Shown piece after piece: positions 9,074 to 18,289 of a DNA stretch of 64,000 bases. Origin of the DNA: Oxalobacteraceae bacterium OTU3CAMAD1 (GTDB lineage: Bacteria > Pseudomonadota > Gammaproteobacteria > Burkholderiales > Burkholderiaceae_D); assembly GCA_024123915.1 (NCBI GenBank), contig CP099650.1:7192001-7256000 (forward strand). Reading direction: 5' to 3'. Within the stretch, counting starts at the first letter, position 1; every line of letters starts with the position of its first letter. The notes below the pieces were generated by a model. That model did not search any database. It saw only the letters and a program-made list of their open reading frames with translations, and was not told the origin of the DNA. The position numbers and the translations under genes are program-made.

Positions 9074-9134
9074 TTGCATGCGTCGACGTGACGCATGCAA
9101 TGGCGGATTACGCTTCGCTAATCCGCCCTACGTG
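9074..9134. repeat. Double hairpin repeat element (GGCGGATTA...TAATCCGCC family)
   Basis: Two adjacent perfect inverted repeats: TTGCATGCGTC (9074-9084) with GACGCATGCAA (9090-9100), then GGCGGATTA (9102-9110) with TAATCCGCC (9119-9127) followed by CTACGT. The last 27 bases differ at one base from the right end of the nested repeat at 61423-61518. It lies between recN and the HAF gene pair. Confidence 0.8.
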
Positions 9135-9160
9135 ATTTAGAACTGATCCTGCGCTATCGA

Positions 9161-10813
9161 TCAGGAGGCGAGCAGCTCGCGGGCGTGCTTGCGCGTGGTG
9201 GCGGTGATCTCCAGGCCGCCCAGCATGCGCGCCACTTCCTCCACGCGGGCCTTGGCGTCGAGCACGTCGATGCGCGAGGCGGTCTTGCCGTTGTCCAAAG
9301 TTCCTTTGGCGACCTGGAAGTGCTGGCCGGCCTGGCTGGCGACCTGCGGCAGGTGCGTGACGCACAGCACTTGCCGCTCCTGCCCCAGGCGGCGCAGCAG
9401 GCGGCCGACCACTTCGGCCACGCCGCCGCCGATGCCGCTGTCGACCTCGTCGAAGATCAGCGTCGGCGTGGTGGTGGCGTTGGAGGTGATGACGGAAATG
9501 GCCAGCGAGATGCGCGCCAGCTCACCGCCCGACGCCACCTTGGCCAGCGGCCGCGCGGCCACGCCGGCGTGGCCGGCCACCAGGAACTCGACCTGCTCCA
9601 GGCCGTGCGCGGTCGGCTCGGCGGCGTTGAGCGCGACCTCGAATCGCCCGCCCGTCATGTTCAATTCCTGCATCGCCTTGGTGACCGCTTCGCCCAGCTG
9701 GCGCGCGGCCTGCGCGCGCGTGGCGCTCAGGCGCCCGGCCACGTCCATGTAAGCAGCCTTGAGTTTTTCCTCCTGCTTGCGCAAGCCCTCGATATCGCTG
9801 GCGTCGGCGATTTGCGTCAGGCGCTCGGCCAGCTTCGCGTGCTCCGCCGGCAGATCCTCCTCGGTGACGCGGAACTTGCGCGCGGCCGAATGGATCGCCT
9901 CCATCCGCGACTCCACCTGGCGCAGCCGTTCCGGGTCCAGGTCGACGCGGTCGAGGTAATCGTTGATCGCGTACACCGCCTCCTGCAGCTGGATGCGCGC
10001 CGGTTCGATCAGGTCGACGATGGCTTGCAGGCCAGTGTCGATGTTGGCCAGCTTGCCGAGTTTCTGGTTGAGCGACGACAGCTGCGACAGGATAGGATGG
10101 TCCTCCGATTCCGACAGCGCGGCCAGCGCTTCCTGCGCGCCTTCGAGCAGGCTGGCGGCGTGCGACAGGCGGCTCTGCTCATTGGTCACCTCGGCCCATT
10201 CGCCCGGTTTGACAGCCAGCTTTTCCAGCTCGTTGACCTGCCACTCCAGGCGCTCGCGCTCATACAGCACATTGGCGGCGTTGGTTTCGAACTCCTGCAG
10301 CTGCCTGGCCAGCGCGCGCCACGCCTTGTGGCTGGCCGCCACCGCCTTGACGTCGGCGCCGGCGCCGGCCTGGCCGTCGAGCAGCACGCGCTGCGCCTCG
10401 GTTTTCATCAGCGACTGGTGCGCGTGCTGGCCGTGGATGTCGACCAGCATGTCGCCCAGCTCGCGCAGCTGCGAGGCGGTGGCGGCGATGCCGTTGATGT
10501 AGGCCTTGCTGCGGCCGGCGTTGTCGATCACGCGGCGCAGCAGCGCGCCGCCCTCGTCCACCGAAAACTCGTTGGCGGCGAGCCAGTCGCGCGCCTGCTC
10601 GCTGACGGCGAAATCGGCCGTGATGTCGGCCTTGGCCGCGCCTTCGCGCACCACGCTGGCGTCGCCGCGCCCGCCCAGCGCCAGGGTCAGCGCGTCGATC
10701 AGGATCGATTTGCCGGCGCCGGTCTCGCCGGTGAAGACGGTGAAGCCGGCGGAAAATTCCAGTTCTATCGAGTCGACGATGACGAAATCACGGATGGACA
10801 GGGTACGGAGCAT
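9161..10813 (-). CDS. recN: DNA repair protein RecN
   Basis: SMC-like ATPase for recombinational repair of double-strand breaks. 550 aa, the normal length. Walker A is GETGAGKS (residues 29-36). A long coiled-coil middle follows, and the C-terminal lobe carries the ABC signature VASGGELARISLA (about 430) and Walker B TLIFDEVDSGIGG (about 465), then CVTHLPQVASQAGQHFQV. The start MLRTLSIRDF at 10813 is the family N-terminus. The frame remains open upstream through the nadK gene in another phase, but this is not RecN. Codirectional with nadK, 29 bp apart, a frequent pairing in betaproteobacteria. Confidence 0.98.
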   Translation of the reverse strand: MLRTLSIRDFVIVDSIELEFSAGFTVFTGETGAGKSILIDALTLALGGRGDASVVREGAAKADITADFAVSEQARDWLAANEFSVDEGGALLRRVIDNAGRSKAYINGIAATASQLRELGDMLVDIHGQHAHQSLMKTEAQRVLLDGQAGAGADVKAVAASHKAWRALARQLQEFETNAANVLYERERLEWQVNELEKLAVKPGEWAEVTNEQSRLSHAASLLEGAQEALAALSESEDHPILSQLSSLNQKLGKLANIDTGLQAIVDLIEPARIQLQEAVYAINDYLDRVDLDPERLRQVESRMEAIHSAARKFRVTEEDLPAEHAKLAERLTQIADASDIEGLRKQEEKLKAAYMDVAGRLSATRAQAARQLGEAVTKAMQELNMTGGRFEVALNAAEPTAHGLEQVEFLVAGHAGVAARPLAKVASGGELARISLAISVITSNATTTPTLIFDEVDSGIGGGVAEVVGRLLRRLGQERQVLCVTHLPQVASQAGQHFQVAKGTLDNGKTASRIDVLDAKARVEEVARMLGGLEITATTRKHARELLAS

Positions 10814-10842
10814 GGATGCCTGGGGGTGATGGTGAATGCGGG

Positions 10843-11751
10843 TTAATTGAGTTTGCCTTCGCCCGACGGATACTCGTTCCAGTGGAGCTTTTCGCGCAGC
10901 GTGTTGAAGTAGTTCCAGTCCTCCGGATGCAGGAAGGTGATCGCGTGCGGCGAGCGCTGGATCACGATCTGGTCCTGCGTTTGCAGGCTGGCGAAGGTTT
11001 GCATGTCGAAGTTGACGCTGCAATCGCGCCCGCGCACGATCTCGATGACGATCTGGCTCGATTCGGGCAGCACGATGGGGCGGTTCGACAGCGCGTGCGG
11101 CGCGATCGGCACCAGCACCACGCCGCCCAGGCTCGGATGCAGCAGCGGGCCGCCGGCCGACAGCGCGTACGCGGTCGAGCCGGTCGGGGTGGAGATGATC
11201 AGGCCATCGGAGCGCTGGTTGTACATGAAGTGGCCGTCGACGTCGACCCGCAGTTCGGCCATGCCGGCGCCGGCGCCGCGCGCGACGACGACGTCGTTGA
11301 CGGCCAGGCCGAAGTGGATGTCCTTGCCGTCGCGGCGCACCCGCCCCTCGAGCAGGGTGCGGCGTTCGGCCTTGTAGCTGCCGCCGAGGATCTTGGCCAG
11401 CACGTCGAGCATGCCCTCGAGCGGGATGTCGGTCATGAAGCCGAGGCGTCCCTGGTTGATGCCGATCAGCGGCACGTCGAAGGGCGCCAGCTGGCGCGCG
11501 ATGCCGAGCATGGTGCCGTCGCCGCCCATGACGATGGCGGCGTCGCATTCGGCGCCGATCTCGCTGGCGCTCATCGCGCGCACGCCTTCGAAGCCACCGG
11601 CCAGGTGCTCGGCGGTCTGCTCCTCGAACACCACCGTGCGTCCGCCCCGGCGCAGGAAGTCGACCACGCTGCCCACCGAGTCGGCGATGCCGTCGGTGTT
11701 GGGGCGCACGGCCAGTGCTATGGTTTGAAAATCGGCGTGCGTGGCGGTCAT
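10843..11751 (-). CDS. nadK: NAD kinase
   Basis: Phosphorylates NAD to NADP using ATP or polyphosphate; cytoplasmic. 302 aa from [18 protein letters not shown] at 11751, which fits the family length; an in-frame ATG at 11835 would add an N-terminus without family character. Motifs: GGDGT at residues 76-80, [17 protein letters not shown] with downstream [13 protein letters not shown], and the glycine-rich [22 protein letters not shown] with [19 protein letters not shown]. Located directly upstream of recN, probably one transcription unit. In many Burkholderiales hrcA is a neighbour here; it is absent. Confidence 0.97.
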   Translation of the reverse strand: MTATHADFQTIALAVRPNTDGIADSVGSVVDFLRRGGRTVVFEEQTAEHLAGGFEGVRAMSASEIGAECDAAIVMGGDGTMLGIARQLAPFDVPLIGINQGRLGFMTDIPLEGMLDVLAKILGGSYKAERRTLLEGRVRRDGKDIHFGLAVNDVVVARGAGAGMAELRVDVDGHFMYNQRSDGLIISTPTGSTAYALSAGGPLLHPSLGGVVLVPIAPHALSNRPIVLPESSQIVIEIVRGRDCSVNFDMQTFASLQTQDQIVIQRSPHAITFLHPEDWNYFNTLREKLHWNEYPSGEGKLN

Positions 11752-11926
11752 AAAAGTCTCGGCAAAAAGGTGGGATCGACGACACGCAGCAGAGTAACCC
11801 ATAACGCCGGCTTCTGCCATCACCCGTCGGCCCACCCGTTACTGTACGTTTAGACAGTATTTTCCGCAGTATAGTGTGCGGGCCGCCAGACTGCAAGCAC
11901 CGGCCCGCATTTGAACCGCTGCCGTC

Positions 11927-12922
11927 TCAATGCAAAGTCATGATGCCGCTGGCCGCGCTCAGGGCGCTGGCCAGGAAGACGCAGATCATGAAGGACGCCA
12001 TCAGCACCGACCAGCGCCAGAACGTGCCGAAGCGGCTGCGGTGGTAGACGCGCCGCATCGCCCACGGCAGATAGATCAGCAGCCAGCACCACAGCACGAA
12101 GTCGACGATGCCCACATTGATCAGCAACATGGCGCAAAAGACGAAATAGGCGAAGGCGTTGGTGTGCAACGCGAACAGCACATGCTCGCCGAAGCGCCGC
12201 CCCGATCCCAGGTAGAGGACCTTGAGGAACAGCGCGAACACCGGCATCAGGCAGAAAATCGCGTACGGCGCGTACTTATAGAAGGCGTCGGCGAACACCT
12301 TTTTCTGCTGCTCCTGCGATAGCGCGTCGAAGATATGCCACTGATGGCGCACGCTCGGCCAGCCGCTCAGCATATCGTCGAACTCCTTCGGGCCGAACTC
12401 GTTGTCCTCCTCCGGTTTGGCGGGCTTCGGCTCCCTGCTGTCGGGTGCGCCGGCTTTGAGGTCTTTTTCCATCTCGGCGATGGCCGCTTCCGCCGCCGCC
12501 TTGCTCGCTTGCGCGTCCGGCGCGTCGCGCTTGACGGCGGCGGCCACCTCGGCGCCCGGCTTGGCCTTCCCGTCGATCACCGGCTCGAAACCGCCGGTGA
12601 ACTTGAGCACCGCGAAAAACAGCAGGCTCAAGGTGAGATAGATGCGCAGCGGCTGCACGAAACGCACACGGCGTCCACGAATGTATTCATTGGTCAGCAA
12701 GCCCGGGCGGAACAGCAGGCGCGACATCGTGCCCCACAGCTTGCCCTCGATCGCCACGTAATGGCCGATGAACTCGTGCAGGAATTCGCGCGTGCTGGCG
12801 TGGTGCAGGTGGGCCTCCTGGCCGCAACTGGCGCAAAACGCGCCGGTGAGCACCGCCTCGCAATTGGGGCAACGGCCGGCCGGCGCGTGGCTGTCCGGGA
12901 GGGAATGTGCGGCAGTGCTCAT
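11927..12922 (-). CDS. DUF3667 zinc-ribbon membrane protein
   Basis: 331 aa of unknown function. Near the N-terminus there is a zinc ribbon with two CxxC pairs (CPNCEAVLTGAFCASCGQ, about 18-35). It is followed by the DUF3667 signature region REFLHEFIGHYVAIEGKLW and LLFRPGLLTNEYIRGRR, a transmembrane segment (LRIYLTLSLLFFAVLKF), a long charged Ala/Lys/Glu insert (about 125-180), and four to five further hydrophobic helices in the C-terminal half. Inner-membrane location is inferred. It stands alone: nadK lies downstream in the same direction after 175 bp and the next gene is divergent. The family is known only as a domain of unknown function. Confidence 0.85.
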   Translation of the reverse strand: MSTAAHSLPDSHAPAGRCPNCEAVLTGAFCASCGQEAHLHHASTREFLHEFIGHYVAIEGKLWGTMSRLLFRPGLLTNEYIRGRRVRFVQPLRIYLTLSLLFFAVLKFTGGFEPVIDGKAKPGAEVAAAVKRDAPDAQASKAAAEAAIAEMEKDLKAGAPDSREPKPAKPEEDNEFGPKEFDDMLSGWPSVRHQWHIFDALSQEQQKKVFADAFYKYAPYAIFCLMPVFALFLKVLYLGSGRRFGEHVLFALHTNAFAYFVFCAMLLINVGIVDFVLWCWLLIYLPWAMRRVYHRSRFGTFWRWSVLMASFMICVFLASALSAASGIMTLH

Positions 12923-13054
12923 GCGATCTACCCTGGTCGAGGAAAAGTAGACTAAATGATAAACGAGTTCCCGCCGATGTTGTCGAAATTCAATCTAGCG
13001 ACCGACGGAAAACCAACTCGCTAATATCGTTACAACAACGACACGAAGGAGAGC

Positions 13055-13309
13055 ATGATGAAGGACAAACAAATCAACACCACCGAGAAAATAAAGAACG
13101 ACGACCAGCAGCGCCTGCCACACGAGCGCGACGAGTCGCCGGACGGCCAGGAGATCGAGCCGCGCAGCGTCGGGAAACAGGCTGCCGCCGATGTCGACAG
13201 CGGCATGGTCGACACCGACGCGCGCAACAAACCGGGAGTCGAACATATCAAGACGCCGGTGCCGCGCGACGCCACGGCGCGGCCGCAACCGAACACGAAA
13301 CGTGATTAA
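13055..13309 (+). CDS. Small hydrophilic conserved-type hypothetical protein
   Basis: 84 aa, very rich in Asp, Glu, Lys, Gln and Pro, with no Cys, Trp, Tyr or Phe and no hydrophobic segment, so probably disordered and cytoplasmic. AAGGAG at 13046-13051 precedes two adjacent ATGs (13055 and 13058); the second has the better spacing (6 bases). Recognisable stretches are QQRLPHERDESPDGQEIEPR and VEHIKTPVPRD. The clear ribosome site and codon use support a real gene. I recall similar short proteins from Oxalobacteraceae but cannot name a family. It lies between the divergent DUF3667 gene and the sugar dehydrogenase. Confidence 0.75.
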   Translation: MMKDKQINTTEKIKNDDQQRLPHERDESPDGQEIEPRSVGKQAAADVDSGMVDTDARNKPGVEHIKTPVPRDATARPQPNTKRD

Positions 13310-13348
13310 AAATTAAAAGCGACAACTCAACAGGCTAACGACATCATC

Positions 13349-14683
13349 ATGAAAAACACCACCGCAAGCGCACTTCTGATCCTCGGCGCCGTGCTGGCGC
13401 CCCAAGTGGCGCTGGCGCAGGGCGCCTCCTACCCGGTCGGCTACGGCCCCAACCCGGCGCTGCCTGAGCCGAACAAATCGCTGATCCCCACCGTCAACGT
13501 CGCGCCGGTGGACCGCTGGACCGCGCAGGAAACCCCGCAGCCGGCCGCCGGTTTCGCCGTCACCGCCTACGCGCGCGGGCTCGACCATCCGCGCTGGGTC
13601 TACACCCTGCCCAACGGCGACGTGCTGGTGGCCGAAACCAACGCCCCGCCCAAACCGGACGACAGCAAGGGCATCAAGGGCGCCGTCATGAAGCACCAGA
13701 TGAAAAAGGCCGGCGCCGTCACCGAGTCGGCCAACCGCATCACCCTGCTGCGCGGGCTCGACGCCAAAGGCGTGGCGCAGACCCGCACGGTCTTCCTCAA
13801 GGGATTGAATTCGCCGTTCGGCATGGCGCTGGTCGGCAACAACCTGTACGTGGCCAACAGCGACGCCATCGTGCGCTTCCCGTACAAGGAAGGCGAGACC
13901 AGCATCACCGCGCCCGGCGTCAAGGTCATGGACTTGCCGGCAGGCACATTGAACCACCACTGGACCAAGAACATCATCGCCAGCCCGGACGGCAAATTCC
14001 TGTACGCCACGGTCGGCTCGAACAGCAACGTCGGCGAAAACGGCATGGACGTCGAGGAAGGCCGCGCCGCGATCTGGGAACTGGACCTGGCCACCAACAA
14101 GTCGCGCCTGTTCGCCACCGGCCTGCGCAACCCGAACGGCATGGGCTGGGAGCCGCAAACGAAAACCCTGTGGACCGCCGTCAACGAGCGAGATGAACTG
14201 GGCAACGATCTGGTGCCCGACTATATGACGTCGGTCAAGGACGGCGGCTTCTACGGCTGGCCGTACAGCTACTTCGGCCAGAAGGTCGACGCCCGCGTCA
14301 AGCCGCCCAAGCCGGAGCTGGTGGCCAAGGCCATCGCGCCCGACTACGCGCTGGGCGGCCACACGGCCTCGCTGGGGCTGACGTTCTACGAGGCCAAGCT
14401 GTTCCCGCAGAGCTACCAGGGCGGCGTGTTCATCGGCCAGCACGGCTCGTGGAACCGCAAGCCGCACAGCGGCTACAAGGTTGTGTTCGTGCCGTTCAGC
14501 GGCGGCAAGCCGTCGGGGCCGCCGCAGGACTTCCTGTCCGGCTTCCTCGACAAGGACGGCAAGGCGCAGGGCCGGCCGGTCGGCGTGGCGGTCGACAAGG
14601 CCGGCGCGCTGCTGGTGGCCGACGACGTGGGCAACATCATCTGGCGCGTGGCGCCGGCCGCCGCCAAGACGGCGGCGCGCTAG
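13349..14683 (+). CDS. PQQ-dependent sugar dehydrogenase, sorbosone dehydrogenase family
   Basis: 444 aa exported six-bladed propeller oxidoreductase of the L-sorbosone/soluble glucose dehydrogenase type. Signal peptide MKNTTASALLILGAVLAPQ ending at ALAQG. Propeller features include YARGLDHPRWVYTLPNGDVL, FGMALVGNNLYVANSDAIVRF, ATGLRNPNGMGWEP, LWTAVNERDELGNDLVPDY, GGFYGWPYSYFGQ and FIGQHGSWNRKPHSGYKVVF. PQQ binding and periplasmic location follow from the family. There is no fused cytochrome c domain (no CxxCH), so electrons must go to a separate acceptor. Substrate is unknown. OsmC follows after 93 bp. Confidence 0.88.
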   Translation: MKNTTASALLILGAVLAPQVALAQGASYPVGYGPNPALPEPNKSLIPTVNVAPVDRWTAQETPQPAAGFAVTAYARGLDHPRWVYTLPNGDVLVAETNAPPKPDDSKGIKGAVMKHQMKKAGAVTESANRITLLRGLDAKGVAQTRTVFLKGLNSPFGMALVGNNLYVANSDAIVRFPYKEGETSITAPGVKVMDLPAGTLNHHWTKNIIASPDGKFLYATVGSNSNVGENGMDVEEGRAAIWELDLATNKSRLFATGLRNPNGMGWEPQTKTLWTAVNERDELGNDLVPDYMTSVKDGGFYGWPYSYFGQKVDARVKPPKPELVAKAIAPDYALGGHTASLGLTFYEAKLFPQSYQGGVFIGQHGSWNRKPHSGYKVVFVPFSGGKPSGPPQDFLSGFLDKDGKAQGRPVGVAVDKAGALLVADDVGNIIWRVAPAAAKTAAR

Positions 14684-14776
14684 CGGGCGGCGTCAGTGTG
14701 CGGAAGCGAACGGACTCGGCCGCACACTGCCGCCATGATGACACTCCCATAGACAGACCCACACACGGAGAACATC

Positions 14777-15208
14777 ATGAGCAACGAACGCGCAGGATCG
14801 GCAGTATGGAGCGGCGGCCTGAAGGACGGCGCCGGTAAGATCTCCACCGAGAGCGGCGCCATGGATGGCGTGCAATACGGCTTCCACACGCGCTTCGAGG
14901 ACGGCCCCGGCACCAATCCGGAAGAATTGATCGGCGCGGCCCACGCCGGCTGCTTCACGATGGCGCTGTCCGGCATCTTGGCCGAGGCCGGCATCACGGC
15001 CAAGCATCTGGCGACCACGGCGACGGTCACCCTGGACAAGGTCGACGGCAGCTTCGCCATCACCAAGGTGCACCTGAACCTGGTGGCCACGATCCCCGGC
15101 GCCGACCAGAAGAAATTCGACGAGGCGGCCCTCAAGGCCAAGCTGAACTGCCCGGTGTCGAAGCTGCTCAACGCCGAGATCACGCTCGACGCCCAGTTGC
15201 AGGGCTGA
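14777..15208 (+). CDS. osmC: OsmC family peroxiredoxin (organic hydroperoxide resistance)
   Basis: 143 aa. OsmC/Ohr proteins reduce organic hydroperoxides using two cysteines. Both are present: HAGCFTMAL (about residue 56) and LNCPVSKLL (about 127). Other family parts are FEDGPGTNPEELIGAAHAGC and the C-terminal strand AEITLDAQL. The distance between cysteines and SNERAGSAVWSGGLKDG at the N-terminus fit OsmC better than Ohr. AACACGGAGAACATC precedes the ATG. It stands between the sugar dehydrogenase and gloA, all on the plus strand; a common theme of oxidative and carbonyl stress is plausible but inferred. Confidence 0.92.
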   Translation: MSNERAGSAVWSGGLKDGAGKISTESGAMDGVQYGFHTRFEDGPGTNPEELIGAAHAGCFTMALSGILAEAGITAKHLATTATVTLDKVDGSFAITKVHLNLVATIPGADQKKFDEAALKAKLNCPVSKLLNAEITLDAQLQG

Positions 15209-15279
15209 CGCCGGGGCAAGCAGGGATGCGGCAAAACGCATAGAATCCCGGTTTCTCACTTCACCAACGAAAGACCACG

Positions 15280-15687
15280 ATGCGTATTTTGCACACCATG
15301 CTGCGAGTCGGCGACCTTCAGCGCTCGATCGATTTTTACACCAAAGTGCTGGGCATGAAGTTGCTGCGCACCAGTGACAACCCGGAGTACAAGTACACCC
15401 TGGCGTTCCTGGGCTACGGCTCCAATCCCGACCATGCCGAGCTGGAGCTGACGTACAACTACGGCACCACCAGCTACGACATGGGCAACGCCTACGGCCA
15501 CATCGCCATTTCGGCCGACGACATCTACGCGGCGGCGGCGGCGGTGCGCGCCAACGGCGGCACCGTCACCCGCGAGCCGGGCCCGGTCAAGGGCGGCTCG
15601 ACGGTGATCGCCTTCGTCACCGACCCGGACGGCTACAAGATCGAATTGATCGAGCGCAGTTTCGACGGCCAGGGCGCGGGGCTGTAA
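15280..15687 (+). CDS. gloA: Lactoylglutathione lyase (glyoxalase I)
   Basis: 135 aa. Converts the methylglyoxal-glutathione hemithioacetal to S-lactoylglutathione. Sequence [66 protein letters not shown] and [12 protein letters not shown] is the standard bacterial (Ni-type) GloA. Metal ligands are His5/Glu in ELELTYN and His/Glu in YGHIAI and KIELIE. It is a monofunctional cytoplasmic enzyme on the plus strand, convergent with tolC 11 bp downstream. Confidence 0.97.
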   Translation: MRILHTMLRVGDLQRSIDFYTKVLGMKLLRTSDNPEYKYTLAFLGYGSNPDHAELELTYNYGTTSYDMGNAYGHIAISADDIYAAAAAVRANGGTVTREPGPVKGGSTVIAFVTDPDGYKIELIERSFDGQGAGL

Positions 15688-15698
15688 GCACGACCGGT

Positions 15699-17042
15699 TT
15701 AACGCGCCAACAACGCGTTGACCGGCGCCAGATCGTCTTCCTTCAACGTGCCGGCGGCCGACTTCAGGCGCAGGCCGTTCATGATGGTGTCGTAGCGCGC
15801 CCGCGACAGGTCGCGCTGGGTCGCGTACAGCTGGCGCTGCGCGTTCAGCACGTCGATGTTAATCCGCACGCCGACCTGGTAGCCCAGCTTGTTCGAGTCG
15901 AGCGATGACTTGCTCGACAGTTCCGCCGCCTCCAGCGCCTTGACCTGGGCCAGACCGCTGTTCATGCCGAGGAAGGCCTGGCGCGCGTTCTGCGACGCCA
16001 GCCGCTTGGTCGATTCCAGATCGTTGCGCGCTTTATCTTCCAGCGCGATGGTTTCGCGCACCTTGCTGGTGATGGCGAAGCCATTGAAGATCGGAATATT
16101 CCAGGTCACGCCGATGGCGTTGCCCTTCTGCGTGCCGGACGCGGTCTGGCTGGTGTGCTGGGTCTGCGCGATCAGGTTCGCGGTCGGCATGTGGTTGGCG
16201 CGGTTGCGCGAGATTTCGCGCTTGGCGATTTCCAGCGACAACTGGGCCGAGATGACGGCGAAGTTCTGGCCTTCTGCCGAGCTGATCCATGGATCGACGG
16301 CGGCCGGCTCCGGCGCGGCGATGGTCACGCCGACGCGCAGCGGCGCCAGTTCGCCCGGCGCCTGCCCGATGATGACCTGCAGCGCGGTGCGCTTGTTGTC
16401 CAGATCGTTGATGGCGGCGAACTCCTGCGCCACCACCAGATCGTAGGCCGCCTGCGCTTCGTGGGTGTCGGTGATGGTTTGCGTGCCGACCTCGAAGTTG
16501 CGCTTGGCCGAGGCCAGCTGCTCGGTGGTCGCCACCTTCTGCGCCTGGGTCGAGGTCAGGTTGTCCTGCGCCGTCAGCACATCGAAATAGGCTTGCGCCA
16601 CGCGGGTGATCAAGTCCAGGCGCGCCTGGGCGAACGTGGCCTCGGCCTGCGCCTGCGACAACTTGCTCTGCTGATACGTCTGCCACAGGCCCCAGTTGAA
16701 CAGCGGCTGCGACAGCGCCACGGTATAAGTGTTGGAATGGAAATCGGTGTTGCGCTTGTTGGCGACGACCGGCACGCCGCCGATGACGTCCACCTGGCCG
16801 ACATTGAACGGCGTGAAGTCGCCCGTGTTGCGGGTGTTCGAACCATTGGCGCTGATGGTCGGCAGCAGGCCGGAGCGCCCTTGCGTGATCCGCTCGCGAC
16901 CAGCTTCAACCGAAGAGCGGGCGCTGGCGTACGTGGCGTCGTTCGCGAGCGCTTGCTGATAGACTTGAAGAAGATCGGCCGCCTGTGCGTTGAGCGTCAA
17001 AAAGGCGCTGGTGATCAGCACGGCGATAAGGGGTCTCTGCAT
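15699..17042 (-). CDS. tolC: TolC family outer-membrane efflux protein
   Basis: Outer-membrane channel for tripartite efflux or type I secretion. 447 aa from the ATG at 17042 (MQRPLIAVLITSAFLTLNAQA), with GGAG just upstream and a signal peptide ending AQAAD. The tandem outer-membrane efflux domains are seen in LLQVYQQALANDATYASARS, AQAQAEATFAQARLDLITRVAQAYFDVLTAQ, and the second half from about 230 to ARYDTIMNGLRLKSAAGTL. Runs of Ala/Gln-rich helix form the periplasmic barrel. No inner-membrane pump or adaptor gene is in this window. Genes downstream of tetR in the same direction are pcm, a rhodanese and this gene. Confidence 0.93.
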   Translation of the reverse strand: MQRPLIAVLITSAFLTLNAQAADLLQVYQQALANDATYASARSSVEAGRERITQGRSGLLPTISANGSNTRNTGDFTPFNVGQVDVIGGVPVVANKRNTDFHSNTYTVALSQPLFNWGLWQTYQQSKLSQAQAEATFAQARLDLITRVAQAYFDVLTAQDNLTSTQAQKVATTEQLASAKRNFEVGTQTITDTHEAQAAYDLVVAQEFAAINDLDNKRTALQVIIGQAPGELAPLRVGVTIAAPEPAAVDPWISSAEGQNFAVISAQLSLEIAKREISRNRANHMPTANLIAQTQHTSQTASGTQKGNAIGVTWNIPIFNGFAITSKVRETIALEDKARNDLESTKRLASQNARQAFLGMNSGLAQVKALEAAELSSKSSLDSNKLGYQVGVRINIDVLNAQRQLYATQRDLSRARYDTIMNGLRLKSAAGTLKEDDLAPVNALLAR

Positions 17043-17129
17043 TGCATTCTCCGTTGGAGTCGTCAAAAAAGTTGATCAAATCAAAAACACTGCCACCCTG
17101 GCGCCGTGCCGGTTCCGTCGCGCGCGGCC

Positions 17130-17453
17130 CTAGTACTTCGGCATCGCCGGGTCCACCTGCAAGGCCCACGCGTGGATGCCGCCGGTCAGATTGACCGTCT
17201 TGCCGAAGCCGTTACGCTCCAGGAAGGCGGCCACCTGCAGGCTGCGCGCGCCGTGGTGGCAGATGCAGACGATCTCGGCGTCCTCATCGAGGTCGTCGAT
17301 GCGCGCCGGTATCGTGTTCATCGGGATCTGCACCGCGCCGTCGATGCGGCAGGTCTCGAATTCCCAATTCTCGCGCACGTCCAGCAACACCGGCTTGGGA
17401 CGCGCCTCGTCGGCCAGCCACGCGGCCAGTTCCGGAGCGGTAATATGCTGCAT
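17130..17453 (-). CDS. Single-domain rhodanese (sulfurtransferase)
   Basis: 107 aa cytoplasmic rhodanese-like protein of the GlpE/PspE size class. The active-site loop is CHHGARSLQVAAFL, with the persulfide cysteine at about residue 70. Other features are VLLDVRENWEFETCRI and TVNLTGGIHAWALQVDP. Transfer of sulfane sulfur from thiosulfate or a protein donor follows from the family. It lies 14 bp downstream of pcm and probably shares its transcript; tolC follows. A conserved pcm-rhodanese-tolC order is seen in related bacteria (recalled), without a known functional link. Confidence 0.93.
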   Translation of the reverse strand: MQHITAPELAAWLADEARPKPVLLDVRENWEFETCRIDGAVQIPMNTIPARIDDLDEDAEIVCICHHGARSLQVAAFLERNGFGKTVNLTGGIHAWALQVDPAMPKY

Positions 17454-17467
17454 ACGCCGCCCGCCGC

Positions 17468-18121
17468 TTAAAACTGGAAGGCCGACGGCGTCGTCGCCGA
17501 GGCCAGCGGCTTGACGCTGGTCTCGAACAAGGTGCGCGTGTCGTAGCCGGCTTCGCCGGTACGGGTAATCAATTGCGCCTTCATCGCCGGCGCCTGGCCG
17601 ATGATGACGGCCAGACGTCCGCCCACCTTCAACTGCTGCAACAGCGACTCCGGCAGCACCGGCAGCGAGCCCGACACGACGATCACGTCGTACGGCGCGC
17701 CGTTCGGCCAGCCCTGTGCGCCGTTGCCCAGCTCGACCTTCACATTGGTCACGCCGTTGTCGGCCAAATTCTTTTCCGCCAGCGCCTTCAGTTCCGGCGA
17801 GATTTCCACCGTCGTCACGTGGCGGCCCTTGTGCGCCAGCAGCGCGGCCATGTAGCCGGAACCGGTGCCGATCTCGAGCACGTTCTCGTGCTTTTTCAGG
17901 TTCACGTCCTGCAGCAGGCGCGCCTCGATCTTAGGCATCAGCATCGACTCGCCGCCTGGCAGCGGGATCTCGGCGTCGACGAAGGCCAGCGCCTTGTGCG
18001 CGGCGGGTACGAAATTCTCACGTTTAACCACGTGCAACAGCTCCAGAACGTCCGGGTCGAGGACGTCCCAAGGACGGATTTGCTGTTCGATCATGTTGAA
18101 ACGGGCTTGTTCGATATTCAT
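17468..18121 (-). CDS. pcm: Protein-L-isoaspartate O-methyltransferase
   Basis: 217 aa SAM-dependent enzyme that repairs isoaspartyl residues in aged proteins. The SAM-binding motif VLEIGTGSGYMAALLA is at about residues 80-95, followed by VTTVEISPELKALAEKNL and the PYDVIVVSGSLPVLPESLL segment. N-terminal NIEQARFNMIEQQIRPWDV is typical of the betaproteobacterial branch, in which this enzyme is somewhat divergent from E. coli Pcm; a related non-repair methyltransferase is possible. First of a pcm-rhodanese-tolC run on the minus strand. Confidence 0.88.
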   Translation of the reverse strand: MNIEQARFNMIEQQIRPWDVLDPDVLELLHVVKRENFVPAAHKALAFVDAEIPLPGGESMLMPKIEARLLQDVNLKKHENVLEIGTGSGYMAALLAHKGRHVTTVEISPELKALAEKNLADNGVTNVKVELGNGAQGWPNGAPYDVIVVSGSLPVLPESLLQQLKVGGRLAVIIGQAPAMKAQLITRTGEAGYDTRTLFETSVKPLASATTPSAFQF

Positions 18122-18289
18122 CTTATGACTCGGTCGGGATTAAATAATCCGTCATTTTATCGTTGAACTGGCATGGAGGCACATATTAACGAGTTGACGG
18201 CCATATCGCGGAAAATTGCGACAGTCTGCAGTTTAAGGGGGATGAACCTACCAAATTGGCAACTTGGACGGAAAACGCCACGGGGCCGC

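Noticed and set aside
9161..11896. Single 911-codon minus-strand frame that seems to join an upstream part to RecN
   Set aside because: The upstream part is out of phase with nadK and Arg/Pro-rich without domains; RecN has a complete N-terminus at 10813.
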